A stretch of DNA of 64,000 nt from an uncultured Rhodospirillaceae bacterium. GTDB taxonomy: Bacteria; Pseudomonadota; Alphaproteobacteria; Azospirillales; Azospirillaceae. Position numbers and translations under genes: made by a program. Positions 7,617 to 18,955 of the stretch are shown in pieces (within the stretch, counting starts at the first letter, position 1; the number at the start of each line of letters is the position of its first letter). The notes below the pieces were generated by a model. It was not told where the DNA came from and searched no databases. It saw only the letters and a list, made by a program, of their open reading frames with translations. Location of the stretch: the NCBI GenBank assembly GCA_937927415.1, contig CALBDS010000004.1:372001-436000 (forward strand), in the 5' to 3' direction.

Positions 7617-8231
7617 TCAACGCGAATAGAATTCGATGACCAGGTTCGGTTCCATCTGGACCGGGTACGGCACGTCGGCCAGCAGCGGCACGCGGACGAA
7701 GCTGCCCTTCAGCGCCGAGGTATCGACGTTCAGGTAATCGGGGATGTCGCGCTCGCCCGAGGCCACGGCTTCCAGCACCAGGGCCATCTGCTTGGACTTC
7801 TGGCGCACTTCGATCACGTCACCGACCTTCACCTGGAAGGACGGGATGTTCACGCGGCGGCCGTTGACCAGGATGTGGCCGTGGTTGATGATCTGACGGG
7901 CGGCGAACGGGGTCGGCACGAACTTCATGCGGTAGACCACGGCGTCCAGGCGGCGTTCCAGCAGGCCGATCAGGTTTTCGCCGGTGTCGCCCTTGCGGCG
8001 GACGGCTTCCTGGTAGATCTTGCGGAACTGCTTCTCGCCGATGTTGGCGTAGTAGCCCTTCAGCTTCTGCTTGGCCATCAGCTGCAGGCCGTAGTCCGAC
8101 GGCTTCTTGCGGCGCTGGCCGTGCTGGCCGGGGCCGTATTCACGCTTGTTCAGCGGGCTTTTGGCGCGGCCCCACAGGTTGACGCCAAGGCGGCGGTCGA
8201 TCTTATACTTGGACTCTTGACGCTTGCTCAT
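7617..8231 (-). CDS. rpsD: 30S ribosomal protein S4
   Basis: A 204-residue S4 protein, the primary 16S rRNA-binding protein of the small subunit body. The start is MSKRQESKYKIDRRLG at 8231; an earlier in-frame ATG at 8315 would add 28 residues with no S4 similarity. Landmarks are NLWGRAKSPLNKREYGPGQH near the N-terminus and the S4 RNA-binding domain (RLDAVVYRMKFVPTPFAARQ, HILVNGRRVNIPSFQVKVGD). It ends in VIEFYSR. It stands alone here, away from the large ribosomal operons, with its own strong promoter at 8345-8372. Confidence 0.98.
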   Translation of the reverse strand: MSKRQESKYKIDRRLGVNLWGRAKSPLNKREYGPGQHGQRRKKPSDYGLQLMAKQKLKGYYANIGEKQFRKIYQEAVRRKGDTGENLIGLLERRLDAVVYRMKFVPTPFAARQIINHGHILVNGRRVNIPSFQVKVGDVIEVRQKSKQMALVLEAVASGERDIPDYLNVDTSALKGSFVRVPLLADVPYPVQMEPNLVIEFYSR

Positions 8232-8344
8232 ATCGCCCTCGATTTGGTGCGAGTGGTGTTGTCCCGGTAGTTCCCCGGCCCGAAGGCCATGGACGGGGCG
8301 TTGACACGAAGGCACGCCCGCCTTCCCGGAAGGTGAAGGCGCGC

Positions 8345-8372
8345 ACTATACCCGCCGAACGCGGTTTGTCAA
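8345..8372 (-). promoter_or_regulatory. Sigma-70 type promoter of rpsD
   Basis: On the minus strand TTGACA (8372-8367) and TATAGT (8350-8345) are separated by 16 bases, close to consensus and 114 bases ahead of the rpsD start. The leader between them contains GAAGGC/GCCTTC-type inverted repeats around 8310-8340, which might form the autoregulatory structure expected for S4, but this is unproven. Confidence 0.75.
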
Positions 8373-8411
8373 ACCGGAAGAGGGCGTTTCAACAGGAGGA
8401 GGATCGAGGCG

Positions 8412-8579
8412 ATGAGCGATCATCAATGGATCGCCCTGATCGGGCTGATGATGGCGGCAACGCTGGTGGTCCCGGCCGCACTGCGGCGCAACCGCGGCAC
8501 CCTGCTGCGCAACGCGGCGCTGTGGCTGGCGGCGGTGGTGGTGCTGGTCTATCTCTACCAGACCTTCGGGCCGTTCTGA
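8412..8579 (+). CDS. Small two-helix membrane protein
   Basis: A 55-residue reading frame with an excellent AGGAGGAGG ribosome site (8394-8402) ahead of its ATG. It encodes two hydrophobic helices (about 7-24 and 34-50) separated by a basic loop (RRNRGTLLRN), so the loop should face the cytoplasm. It resembles the short membrane N-terminus found on some alphaproteobacterial retropepsin-like proteases, but no protease domain follows. Transcribed divergently from rpsD. Function unknown. Confidence 0.7.
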   Translation: MSDHQWIALIGLMMAATLVVPAALRRNRGTLLRNAALWLAAVVVLVYLYQTFGPF

Positions 8580-8592
8580 GACGGGCCGCTCT

Positions 8593-8853
8593 TTAAGGAT
8601 CCTCGTCGGCACCGCCCAGCGCCATGACGCCGATGGCGATGGCGGCACTGCCGAAGGTGACGATCAGGCCGGCGAACAGCAGGAACGTCGCCATCAGCCA
8701 GGAATCGCTGGCGGTCATCAGCGTGCGCAGGCTGGCGATGTCGAGGACGAGGATGCCGATTCCCGCCGCCACGCCCCCGGCACTGCCGGAGGCGAGATGA
8801 CGCAGCAGGAACAGGATCAAGGCACGTTCGCACGGCAGCAGTGAGCGGAACAT
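8593..8853 (-). CDS. Small hydrophobic membrane protein, unknown function
   Basis: An 86-residue protein, MFRSLLPCERALILFLLRHL at its start, with at least two predicted membrane segments (about 25-42 and 52-78). The ATG at 8853 has GGAGG eight bases upstream, which decides it over the in-frame ATG at 8904. It converges with the 55-residue membrane protein, with 13 bases between the stops. No family is recognised. Confidence 0.65.
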   Translation of the reverse strand: MFRSLLPCERALILFLLRHLASGSAGGVAAGIGILVLDIASLRTLMTASDSWLMATFLLFAGLIVTFGSAAIAIGVMALGGADEDP

Positions 8854-8955
8854 TCCGTTTTCCTCCCCATCCCAAGGAATTGGGCGGGGCGGATCATCGA
8901 GCAACGCTGCATTCAGCCCTACGGCCAGAGTCGGACGGCCGGAAAGTTCCGTCTG

Positions 8956-9729
8956 CTATTCGGCGGTGCCGACGGTGACGGCGGGCGTATCCCCCAGGGC
9001 GGCGATCATACCGGCAATGTCGGTGGTGGCCGCCTCCACCGCCGTTTCGTCGGTCCCCCGCACGACAAGGCTGACGCCGAAGAAACCGTTACGGAAATAG
9101 GGGTAGCTGCCGATATCCACGGTGGGAAAGCGCCCCTGGATGGCGGCAAGGTCGGTGGCGATGGCGCCTTCGCCCAACGCACAGCTGACGGTGCGGGCAT
9201 GGATGGCGGGGCCGCCCTGGAGCTTGGGCAGCAGCCCGTCGAGCATGGCCTGCATGATGCGCGGCACGCCGGCCAGGACATGGACGTTTTCGATGCGGAA
9301 GCCCGGCGCCTGGCTGATGGGATTGTCGATCAGCACGGCCCCGGCGGGAATGTTGGCCATGCGCAGGCGGGCCTCGTTCAGCATGGCGGGATCGTTGTAG
9401 TGACGGGCCAGCCGGGCCACGGCTTCCGCGTTGCGCTCCAGCGGCACGCCGAACGCCTTGGCGACGCAGGCGGCGGTGATGTCGTCATGGGTGGGACCGA
9501 TGCCGCCGGTGGTGAAGACATAGGTGTAGCGGCGGCGCAGGGCGTCGAGGGCGGCGATGATCTCCTCTTCCACATCGGGGACCACGCGGGCCTCACGCAC
9601 CGGAACACCGATGCCGGTCAGGGCTGCCGCGATGTGGGACAGGTTGGCATCCTTGGTGCGGCCCGACAGCACCTCGTTGCCGATGATGAGAACGGCAGCG
9701 GTGGGGCTGGGAACGGGGGTGTCCGTCAT
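8956..9729 (-). CDS. Molybdopterin-binding domain protein (CinA/MoaB-like)
   Basis: A 257-residue protein made of a single MoCF/MogA-type domain, as in the N-terminal half of CinA. The signature loops are AAVLIIGNEVLSGRTKDANL near residue 12 and FTTGGIGPTHDDITAACVAK near residue 75. It lacks the nicotinamide-nucleotide deamidase domain of full-length CinA (about 400 residues), and the C-terminal 80 residues (from about ARTVSCALGEG) resemble the CinA linker. GAGGA precedes the ATG at 9729. Possible roles are in molybdopterin or ADP-ribose metabolism; neither is shown by its neighbours. Confidence 0.82.
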   Translation of the reverse strand: MTDTPVPSPTAAVLIIGNEVLSGRTKDANLSHIAAALTGIGVPVREARVVPDVEEEIIAALDALRRRYTYVFTTGGIGPTHDDITAACVAKAFGVPLERNAEAVARLARHYNDPAMLNEARLRMANIPAGAVLIDNPISQAPGFRIENVHVLAGVPRIMQAMLDGLLPKLQGGPAIHARTVSCALGEGAIATDLAAIQGRFPTVDIGSYPYFRNGFFGVSLVVRGTDETAVEAATTDIAGMIAALGDTPAVTVGTAE

Positions 9730-9897
9730 GGTGTTTCCTCGGCAGGCGGTGGTCGTGATCGGGCGGCGATTGTCACCCCTTCGGGCGGTGTTGGGAAGGG
9801 GTGCTCCCCTCTTTTCCTGTAACGCACGTGTACGCACGGTACGCATTACGCTTGACGGAGACTCGCGGTGGACCGATATAGGAGATGCTTCACTTTG

Positions 9898-9996
9898 CGG
9901 TCATTGTCTGTGACCGGCTTTCCAAAGGAAGGCCCGTTGTCTGCTACCAGCGGGCCTTGACGCAAACAGGGCCATTGTCTGCTACCAATGGCTTTG
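9898..9996. other. Three stem-loops with a common loop sequence
   Basis: Three consecutive inverted repeats each expose TTGTCTG: CGGTCA/TGACCG (9898-9916), AAGGCCCGTT/AGCGGGCCTT (9929-9958) and CAGGGCCATT/AATGGCTTTG (9967-9996; two G-T pairs). The second and third have the identical ten-base loop GTCTGCTACC while their stems differ in sequence but still pair. This pattern of changed but complementary stems argues for a conserved RNA structure. It lies in the gap between a molybdopterin-binding gene and sfsA, downstream of a 26-residue peptide gene on the minus strand. Whether it is transcribed, and from which strand, is unknown. Confidence 0.6.
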
Positions 9997-10011
9997 GACT
10001 CGGAAGAAGGC

Positions 10012-10043
10012 GGGGAAGACACGCCCCTTCGCGTGTCTTCCCC
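10012..10043 (-). terminator. Twelve-base-pair hairpin after the small peptide gene
   Basis: GGGGAAGACACG (10012-10023) pairs perfectly with CGTGTCTTCCCC (10032-10043) around an eight-base loop. It begins 13 bases after the stop of the minus-strand 26-residue peptide gene, so it may end that transcript or stabilise its 3' end. No T-run follows on either strand, so a classical terminator is not certain. Confidence 0.5.
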
Positions 10044-10055
10044 CCGGCTTCTGGC

Positions 10056-10136
10056 TTATCGCCTCAGCGCCGCCCAGACGGCGACGGCGATTTGAATCAC
10101 CATCAGCACGATCACCACAGCTTCACTTTCGGTCAC
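10056..10136 (-). CDS. 26-residue hydrophobic peptide (possible type I toxin-like)
   Basis: A tiny gene with GTG at 10136-10134 and TAA at 10058-10056. Its ribosome site AAAGGAGG is nearly perfect and sits seven bases before the start, far stronger than most in this window. The peptide begins MTESEAVVIVLMVIQ, continues as an unbroken hydrophobic helix and ends AALRR: acidic N-terminus, one membrane-spanning helix, basic C-terminus. That shape matches single-helix membrane peptides such as type I toxins, holin-like peptides or regulators of membrane complexes. A strong hairpin follows it, and a cluster of stem-loops lies further downstream. The 278 bases upstream (10137-10414) contain GC-rich inverted repeats, for example near 10180-10200, and no other gene that I can support. 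Confidence 0.55.
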   Translation of the reverse strand: MTESEAVVIVLMVIQIAVAVWAALRR

Positions 10137-10414
10137 GGACTGACCTCCTTTCCACCGCCGGGTGTGGATTTTCCGGCTGGCGGCTGCTACGCCGCTGCGG
10201 ATTCCCACCGCCAAGCCTCCATTCACCCCCATGAAGGGAAGAGGCGGATGGCTGCTTCAGCCTGACGGTTCGCGGCGGGGCCACTCTACCCGGATAGACG
10301 GAACCTCCGGAAGCACGATCACGTAAGCGGCCCACCCAAGAACCCTGTAGCCAGCGAAACCGGGGACCGTCCGGCTCTTGCCCTGTCCCGCGGACCTGTT
10401 TAGGGTCTGCACCT

Positions 10415-11140
10415 ATGCGCTTTCCGACCCCCCTCATCCCCGGCCGTCTGGTGCGGCGGTACAAACGCTTCCTCGCCGACGTGGAGTTGCCGGGCGGGGA
10501 GGTGGTGGTGGTCCATGTGGCGAATTCGGGCGCCATGCTGGGGCTGAACGCGCCGGGGTCGCCGGTGTGGCTGTCGCTGTCGGACAACCCCAAACGCAAG
10601 CTGGCCTATTCCCTGGAGTTGCTGGAGGCCGACGGCGGGCTGGTCGGCATCAACACCAGCCACCCCAACCGTCTGGCGGAAGAGGCCATCCGCGCCGGGG
10701 TGATCCCGGAGCTGACCGGCTATGCCCGCCTGCGGCGCGAGGTCAAATACGGCCGCAATTCGCGCATCGACATTCTGCTGGAAGCGGACGACGGACGCCC
10801 GCCGGCCTATGTGGAGGTCAAGAACGTCCACCTGCGCCGCGGCGCACCGGTGGCGGAGTTTCCCGATTGCGTGACCCAGCGCGGGGCCAAGCATCTGGAG
10901 GAACTGGCCGACATGGTGGCGGCCGGCGCGCGGGCGGTGATGCTGTATCTTGTCCAGCGCATGGATTGCGACCACTTCCGTATCGCCGGCGATCTCGATC
11001 CGGGGTACGAAGCGGGACTGGCCCGCGCCCTGGATGCGGGGGTGGAGGCGCTCTGCTGGGCTTGCACCATCAGCCCGGAAGGAATTGAATTGCACAGGCC
11101 GCTGCCGGTTCTGACACCCGGCACGAAACAGGCGGCGTAA
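10415..11140 (+). CDS. sfsA: SfsA, DNA-binding protein / sugar fermentation stimulator
   Basis: A 241-residue protein matching SfsA over its full length: FPTPLIPGRLVRRYKRFLAD at the N-terminus (OB-like DNA-binding part), VHVANSGAMLGL, then the nuclease-like core with VKYGRNSRIDILL and YVEVKNVHL. The core resembles PD-(D/E)XK nucleases, with Asp and Glu-Val-Lys in place. The name comes from the Escherichia coli overexpression effect on maltose metabolism; the biochemical role is poorly defined. It is followed after 19 bases by map, a common pairing in Alphaproteobacteria, and is probably cotranscribed with it. Confidence 0.93.
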   Translation: MRFPTPLIPGRLVRRYKRFLADVELPGGEVVVVHVANSGAMLGLNAPGSPVWLSLSDNPKRKLAYSLELLEADGGLVGINTSHPNRLAEEAIRAGVIPELTGYARLRREVKYGRNSRIDILLEADDGRPPAYVEVKNVHLRRGAPVAEFPDCVTQRGAKHLEELADMVAAGARAVMLYLVQRMDCDHFRIAGDLDPGYEAGLARALDAGVEALCWACTISPEGIELHRPLPVLTPGTKQAA

Positions 11141-11159
11141 CGGAAAAAGGCACGCAACG

Positions 11160-11969
11160 GTGGAACACAACGACGTCGATTCCCATCGCATCCGCCTGCA
11201 CGGGCCGGAGGGTTTCGAAGGGATGCGCAAGGCGGGCCGCCTGGCCGCCGACACGCTGGACTTCATCACCCCCTATGTTCAGCCGGGAGTCACGACGGAC
11301 GAGCTGGACCAGCTTTGCGCCACCTTCATCCGCGACCACGGCGGGATTTCAGCGCCGCTGGGCTACCGCGGCTATCCGAAGTCGGTGTGCATCTCCATCA
11401 ATCATGTGGTGTGCCACGGCATCCCCAGCGACAAGCGGCTGCGCGACGGCGACATCCTGAACATCGACGTGACGCCGATCCTGGACGGCTGGCACGGGGA
11501 CGCCAGCCGCATGTATCTGTGCGGCGAAGTGGGCGTGAAGGCGAAGAAGCTGGTGGATGTCACCTACGACTCGCTGATGCTGGGCATTTCCAAGGTGAAG
11601 CCGGGGGCCACGCTGGGCGATGTCGGCTATGCCATCCAGCAGTTCGCCGAATCCCACCGTTTTTCCGTGGTGCGGGATTTCTGCGGCCACGGGGTCGGGC
11701 GGGTGTTCCACGAACCGCCGTCGGTGCTGCACTTCGGCCGTCCCGGCCAGGGGGTGGTGCTGAAGGAAGGGATGATCTTCACCATCGAGCCGATGATCAA
11801 CGCCGGCCGCCCGGACGTGAAGATCCTGGCCGACGGCTGGACTGCGGTCACCAAGGACAAGTCCCTGTCGGCCCAGTTCGAGCATTCCATCGGCGTCACC
11901 GCCGACGGGTGCGAGATCTTTACCCTGTCGGCCAAGGGCTTCACCAAGCCGCCCTATCCGGCGGCGTAA
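11160..11969 (+). CDS. map: Type I methionine aminopeptidase
   Basis: A 269-residue enzyme that removes the initiator Met from nascent proteins. It begins with GTG at 11160 (the conserved GMRKAGRLAADTLDFI follows). The five metal ligands are recognisable: Asp in NIDVTPILDG, Asp in WHGDASRMY, His in CGHGVGRVFHEPP, Glu in FTIEPMI, and Glu in QFEHSIGV. Length and order are those of the bacterial type Ia form, with no N-terminal zinc-finger extension. It lies immediately downstream of sfsA. Confidence 0.97.
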   Translation: MEHNDVDSHRIRLHGPEGFEGMRKAGRLAADTLDFITPYVQPGVTTDELDQLCATFIRDHGGISAPLGYRGYPKSVCISINHVVCHGIPSDKRLRDGDILNIDVTPILDGWHGDASRMYLCGEVGVKAKKLVDVTYDSLMLGISKVKPGATLGDVGYAIQQFAESHRFSVVRDFCGHGVGRVFHEPPSVLHFGRPGQGVVLKEGMIFTIEPMINAGRPDVKILADGWTAVTKDKSLSAQFEHSIGVTADGCEIFTLSAKGFTKPPYPAA

Positions 11970-12056
11970 TCCCCGCCGTTGGCCTTTTCTTTAGCCCTCG
12001 CCGGGCGGGCGCATCCGCGCCCTTGGCCGCGGCCTCAACGGCCGCCAGGATCGGCG

Positions 12057-13235
12057 TCACTGTATGGTCCCGGGGAACAGCGGCTCCCCGGCCACACCGT
12101 CCGTCCACGGTGACGGGTCGGGGTCCGGCACGGGATAGCCCATGCGCCGGGCCAGTTCCTCATCCAGCCGCCCGGTGCGCCAGTCGCGGCAGGCCCCCAC
12201 CCGGCGGCGGCCCGGCGGGGCGGCGGCCGGACCAGGGGTGCCCTCCGCCGCCGTCCCGCGGGGCAGAAGCGGCAGGCGGGCCAGCAGCGCCGCCGGGGTG
12301 CGGGGGGCGGCCTCCCCTTCCCCCTCCCCCCAGGGGGCGCGGATATCCTCCCACCCGTCCAGCAGCCAGCCCAGCCCGTCCAGACCGCGGCGCAGCGCCT
12401 TGGCCCGCGGCCCCCAGGCGGACAGCAGCGTCAGCGGGTCGGCCAGCGTGCGATCCAGATCCACCAGCAGCCGGCGGGCGCGGCCCAGGGTGGCCGCCGC
12501 CGATCCCTCCACCAGGGCCGAGAGCGGGCCGAAGCTGCCGGCGGCGGCCTCCCGCCACAGATCCTCCACCACCGCCATCTGGCGCCGCAGCCGCCCCTCC
12601 TCGCCACGGGCCGGGAACCCCAGGGGCTGGAGCAGGCTGCCCAGCCGCAGGGCGCGGTCATAAATGGTCCCCGGCGGCAGGGACAGGCACCGCCCCAGGG
12701 CCTCGAAGGCGTCACGCACCACGGCCCGCCCCGCCGGGCTTTCCAGATCCGGGACGGGATCGAGACGGCATGGAGGCATCCCTGCGGCCCGCAGCAGCCG
12801 CATCATCAGGGCGTAGCGCACCACCACCTCGCCGGTGGCAGCACGGGTCAGGCGGCGGCGGGCGGCGGCACGGGCGGCGGCGGTGTAAAAGGGCCTCTCC
12901 GCCTCGGTGAGCGGTGCCGTCAGCGCCAGCACGGCGGCGGCCAGCCGGATGCGTTCGGGGGTCGGCGCCTCCATGCGGGCGACGTCGCGGTGCAGCGCCC
13001 GCATGGCGGCGTTCATCTGCCCCAAAACCGGCAGCGACGGCCAGGCCAGCACCAGCACGCCCCCCGACCAGCCGGGCACCACCACCTCCAGCCCGCCGGG
13101 GCCGGAGGGACCGGCCGCGGCCGGGCGCACACGGGCGCCGGCCAGCCCCGGCACGTCCAGCGGCAGGGGCACCCCCGCCGCATCGAATGTGGCCGGGCGC
13201 CAGAGACCAGGGGAAAGCCGAACATCATCCGCCAT
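12057..13235 (-). CDS. Conserved-looking protein of unknown function
   Basis: A protein of about 392 residues if it starts at MADDVRLSPGLWRPATFDAA (13235); another in-frame ATG lies at 13298. It is rich in Ala, Arg, Leu and Pro, mostly helical in the middle (for example RLAAAVLALTAPLTEAERPF and RLRRQMAVVEDLWREAA), and ends in a Gly/Pro-rich stretch and a small acidic tail. There is no signal peptide, membrane segment or recognisable catalytic motif. Base composition and third-position GC bias fit real coding. Convergent with map and 135 bases upstream of a diguanylate cyclase gene on the same strand. Confidence 0.6.
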   Translation of the reverse strand: MADDVRLSPGLWRPATFDAAGVPLPLDVPGLAGARVRPAAAGPSGPGGLEVVVPGWSGGVLVLAWPSLPVLGQMNAAMRALHRDVARMEAPTPERIRLAAAVLALTAPLTEAERPFYTAAARAAARRRLTRAATGEVVVRYALMMRLLRAAGMPPCRLDPVPDLESPAGRAVVRDAFEALGRCLSLPPGTIYDRALRLGSLLQPLGFPARGEEGRLRRQMAVVEDLWREAAAGSFGPLSALVEGSAAATLGRARRLLVDLDRTLADPLTLLSAWGPRAKALRRGLDGLGWLLDGWEDIRAPWGEGEGEAAPRTPAALLARLPLLPRGTAAEGTPGPAAAPPGRRRVGACRDWRTGRLDEELARRMGYPVPDPDPSPWTDGVAGEPLFPGTIQ

Positions 13236-13370
13236 CAGACCATCCGCCGCCGAAAAACATCCCGCCCCATGAAACACGGGCGGGCAGGCGGCAGGCATGG
13301 GCGCAAGAAGGCGGTTGGGGGCCGCTGTGCGGGTACTTCGTCCGCCGGGCGGCGGGCTACCTCGCCACGC

Positions 13371-14291
13371 TCATGATACGGTCATGATGTCGAGGCCGCA
13401 CACACGGTTCCGGCCGGATTTCTTGGCGATGTAGAGTTCTTCGTCCGCTTCGGCCAGCAAGGTCTGGGGGTCCAGACCCTCGCAGGGAACGACGGCGGCG
13501 CACCCGGCGCTGATGGTGACGCACGGGGCGGTTTCGGACGCGTTATGGGGAATGGCGCGGTCGGCCACGGCCCGGCGCAGCCGCTCGGCGACCTTATAGG
13601 CGCCCTCTGTATCGGTTTCGGGCAGCAGACAGACGAACTCCTCCCCCCCATAGCGGGCCGCGAAGTCGCCGGGCCGCTGGGCAACGCCATCCAGCAGCGC
13701 CGCCACCACGCGCAGGCATTCATCGCCGGAATGGTGGCCGTAGTGGTCGTTGTAGGCCTTGAAATGATCCACATCGATCATGATGACCGCCAGCGGCAGG
13801 CCGGAGCGCATGCAGCGGCGCCATTCGCGCACGAAGATCTCGTCGAAGCGGCGGCGGTTGCCGATGCCCGTCAGCCCGTCCAGGAACGACAGGCGGCGCA
13901 GCAGGTCGGCCTGATGCTTCAGCAGCAGGTGGTTGCGCACCCGCGCCTTCACGATGGGGGCGCTGATGGGTTTGGTGATGAAGTCGATGGCCCCGGCCTC
14001 CAGGCCGCGGGTCTCGTCCTCCACCTCGCCGCGGGCGGAGACGAAGATCACCGGGATGTCGCAGGTCAGCGGGTTGGTCTTGATCTGGACACACACCTCG
14101 TACCCGTCCATGCCCGGCATCATGATGTCCAGCAGCACCAGATCCGGCTGGCGGGCGACGACAAGCTCCAGCGCCTTCACCCCATCCATGGCGAAGTAGA
14201 TGTCGTAATCGTCTTTCAGGATGTGGCTCAGCACCTGGATGTTGCTGGGCACATCATCGACGATCAGGATCTTGGGCCTCTGGTGAAACAT
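13371..14291 (-). CDS. PleD-like response regulator diguanylate cyclase
   Basis: A 306-residue protein with a receiver domain (residues 6-125, phospho-acceptor Asp55 in VLLDIMMPGMDG) joined to a GGDEF domain (about 130-300). The active-site loop is GGEEF at 215-219, so cyclic di-GMP synthesis is expected. An RxxD product-inhibition site (R206-D209) lies exactly five residues before it, so feedback control should be intact. It follows the giant hybrid kinase gene with a four-base gap, which strongly suggests one transcript and that the kinase controls its phosphorylation. Confidence 0.95.
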   Translation of the reverse strand: MFHQRPKILIVDDVPSNIQVLSHILKDDYDIYFAMDGVKALELVVARQPDLVLLDIMMPGMDGYEVCVQIKTNPLTCDIPVIFVSARGEVEDETRGLEAGAIDFITKPISAPIVKARVRNHLLLKHQADLLRRLSFLDGLTGIGNRRRFDEIFVREWRRCMRSGLPLAVIMIDVDHFKAYNDHYGHHSGDECLRVVAALLDGVAQRPGDFAARYGGEEFVCLLPETDTEGAYKVAERLRRAVADRAIPHNASETAPCVTISAGCAAVVPCEGLDPQTLLAEADEELYIAKKSGRNRVCGLDIMTVS

Positions 14292-14295
14292 AAAA

Positions 14296-18531
<4,236 letters not shown>

Positions 18532-18572
18532 TGGGGGAGGTGCTCGGGCGGAAGCGGATATGACCGGGATAG

Positions 18573-18600
18573 ATTATCGTTTTGCGGGGGCGGCTGGCAA
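18573..18600 (-). promoter_or_regulatory. Promoter of the hybrid kinase-cyclase operon
   Basis: On the minus strand TTGCCA (18600-18595) and GATAAT (18578-18573) are 16 bases apart, 42 bases before the kinase start. This is a reasonable sigma-70 type match in an otherwise GC-rich gap. Confidence 0.5.
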
Positions 18601-18955
18601 AGGCAACTTGCCCATCAGCGGATAAAATTACCTTTCCACGCGCCTTTCCGCCCCCCACTCGCCCCCACGCCTTGCGAAACAAAAAGGAGCAATTCAGTCT
18701 CATAAATATTTAACCGGCACCATATCGTACTCAGCGCCGGACCGTTCCGAAAAAAGACACGCTTTGGTTTTCCCCTTTCAACCATCCCGTCTTTGGAGGT
18801 TGTTAATTTTTATTAATTACCCTGATTCAGGCTTCAAGGGGCCGATACTTTTGTTTAATTGCACCTGAAATCGATCACTGTCGAAATGGTGTGAAAGAAC
18901 ACGAACGCACAGGCGCACCGCATCCGCGGACAGGCCCGAGAGGAGGAAAACGGCG
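18601..18955. other. AT-rich divergent intergenic region, no gene seen
   Basis: The gap between the hybrid kinase and the FIST chemoreceptor (18532-18955) is unusually AT-rich for this genome, notably 18690-18720 and 18800-18860 (TTAATTTTTATTAATTA at 18803-18819). It probably carries regulatory sites for both divergent genes. I found no open frame with a credible ribosome site, no RNA gene and no convincing repeat here. Confidence 0.5.

Noticed and set aside
18841..18848. Flagellar sigma-28 promoter (GCCGATAC) ahead of the FIST chemoreceptor
   Set aside because: The -10 resembles the consensus, but no TAAA element is found 15-16 bases upstream.
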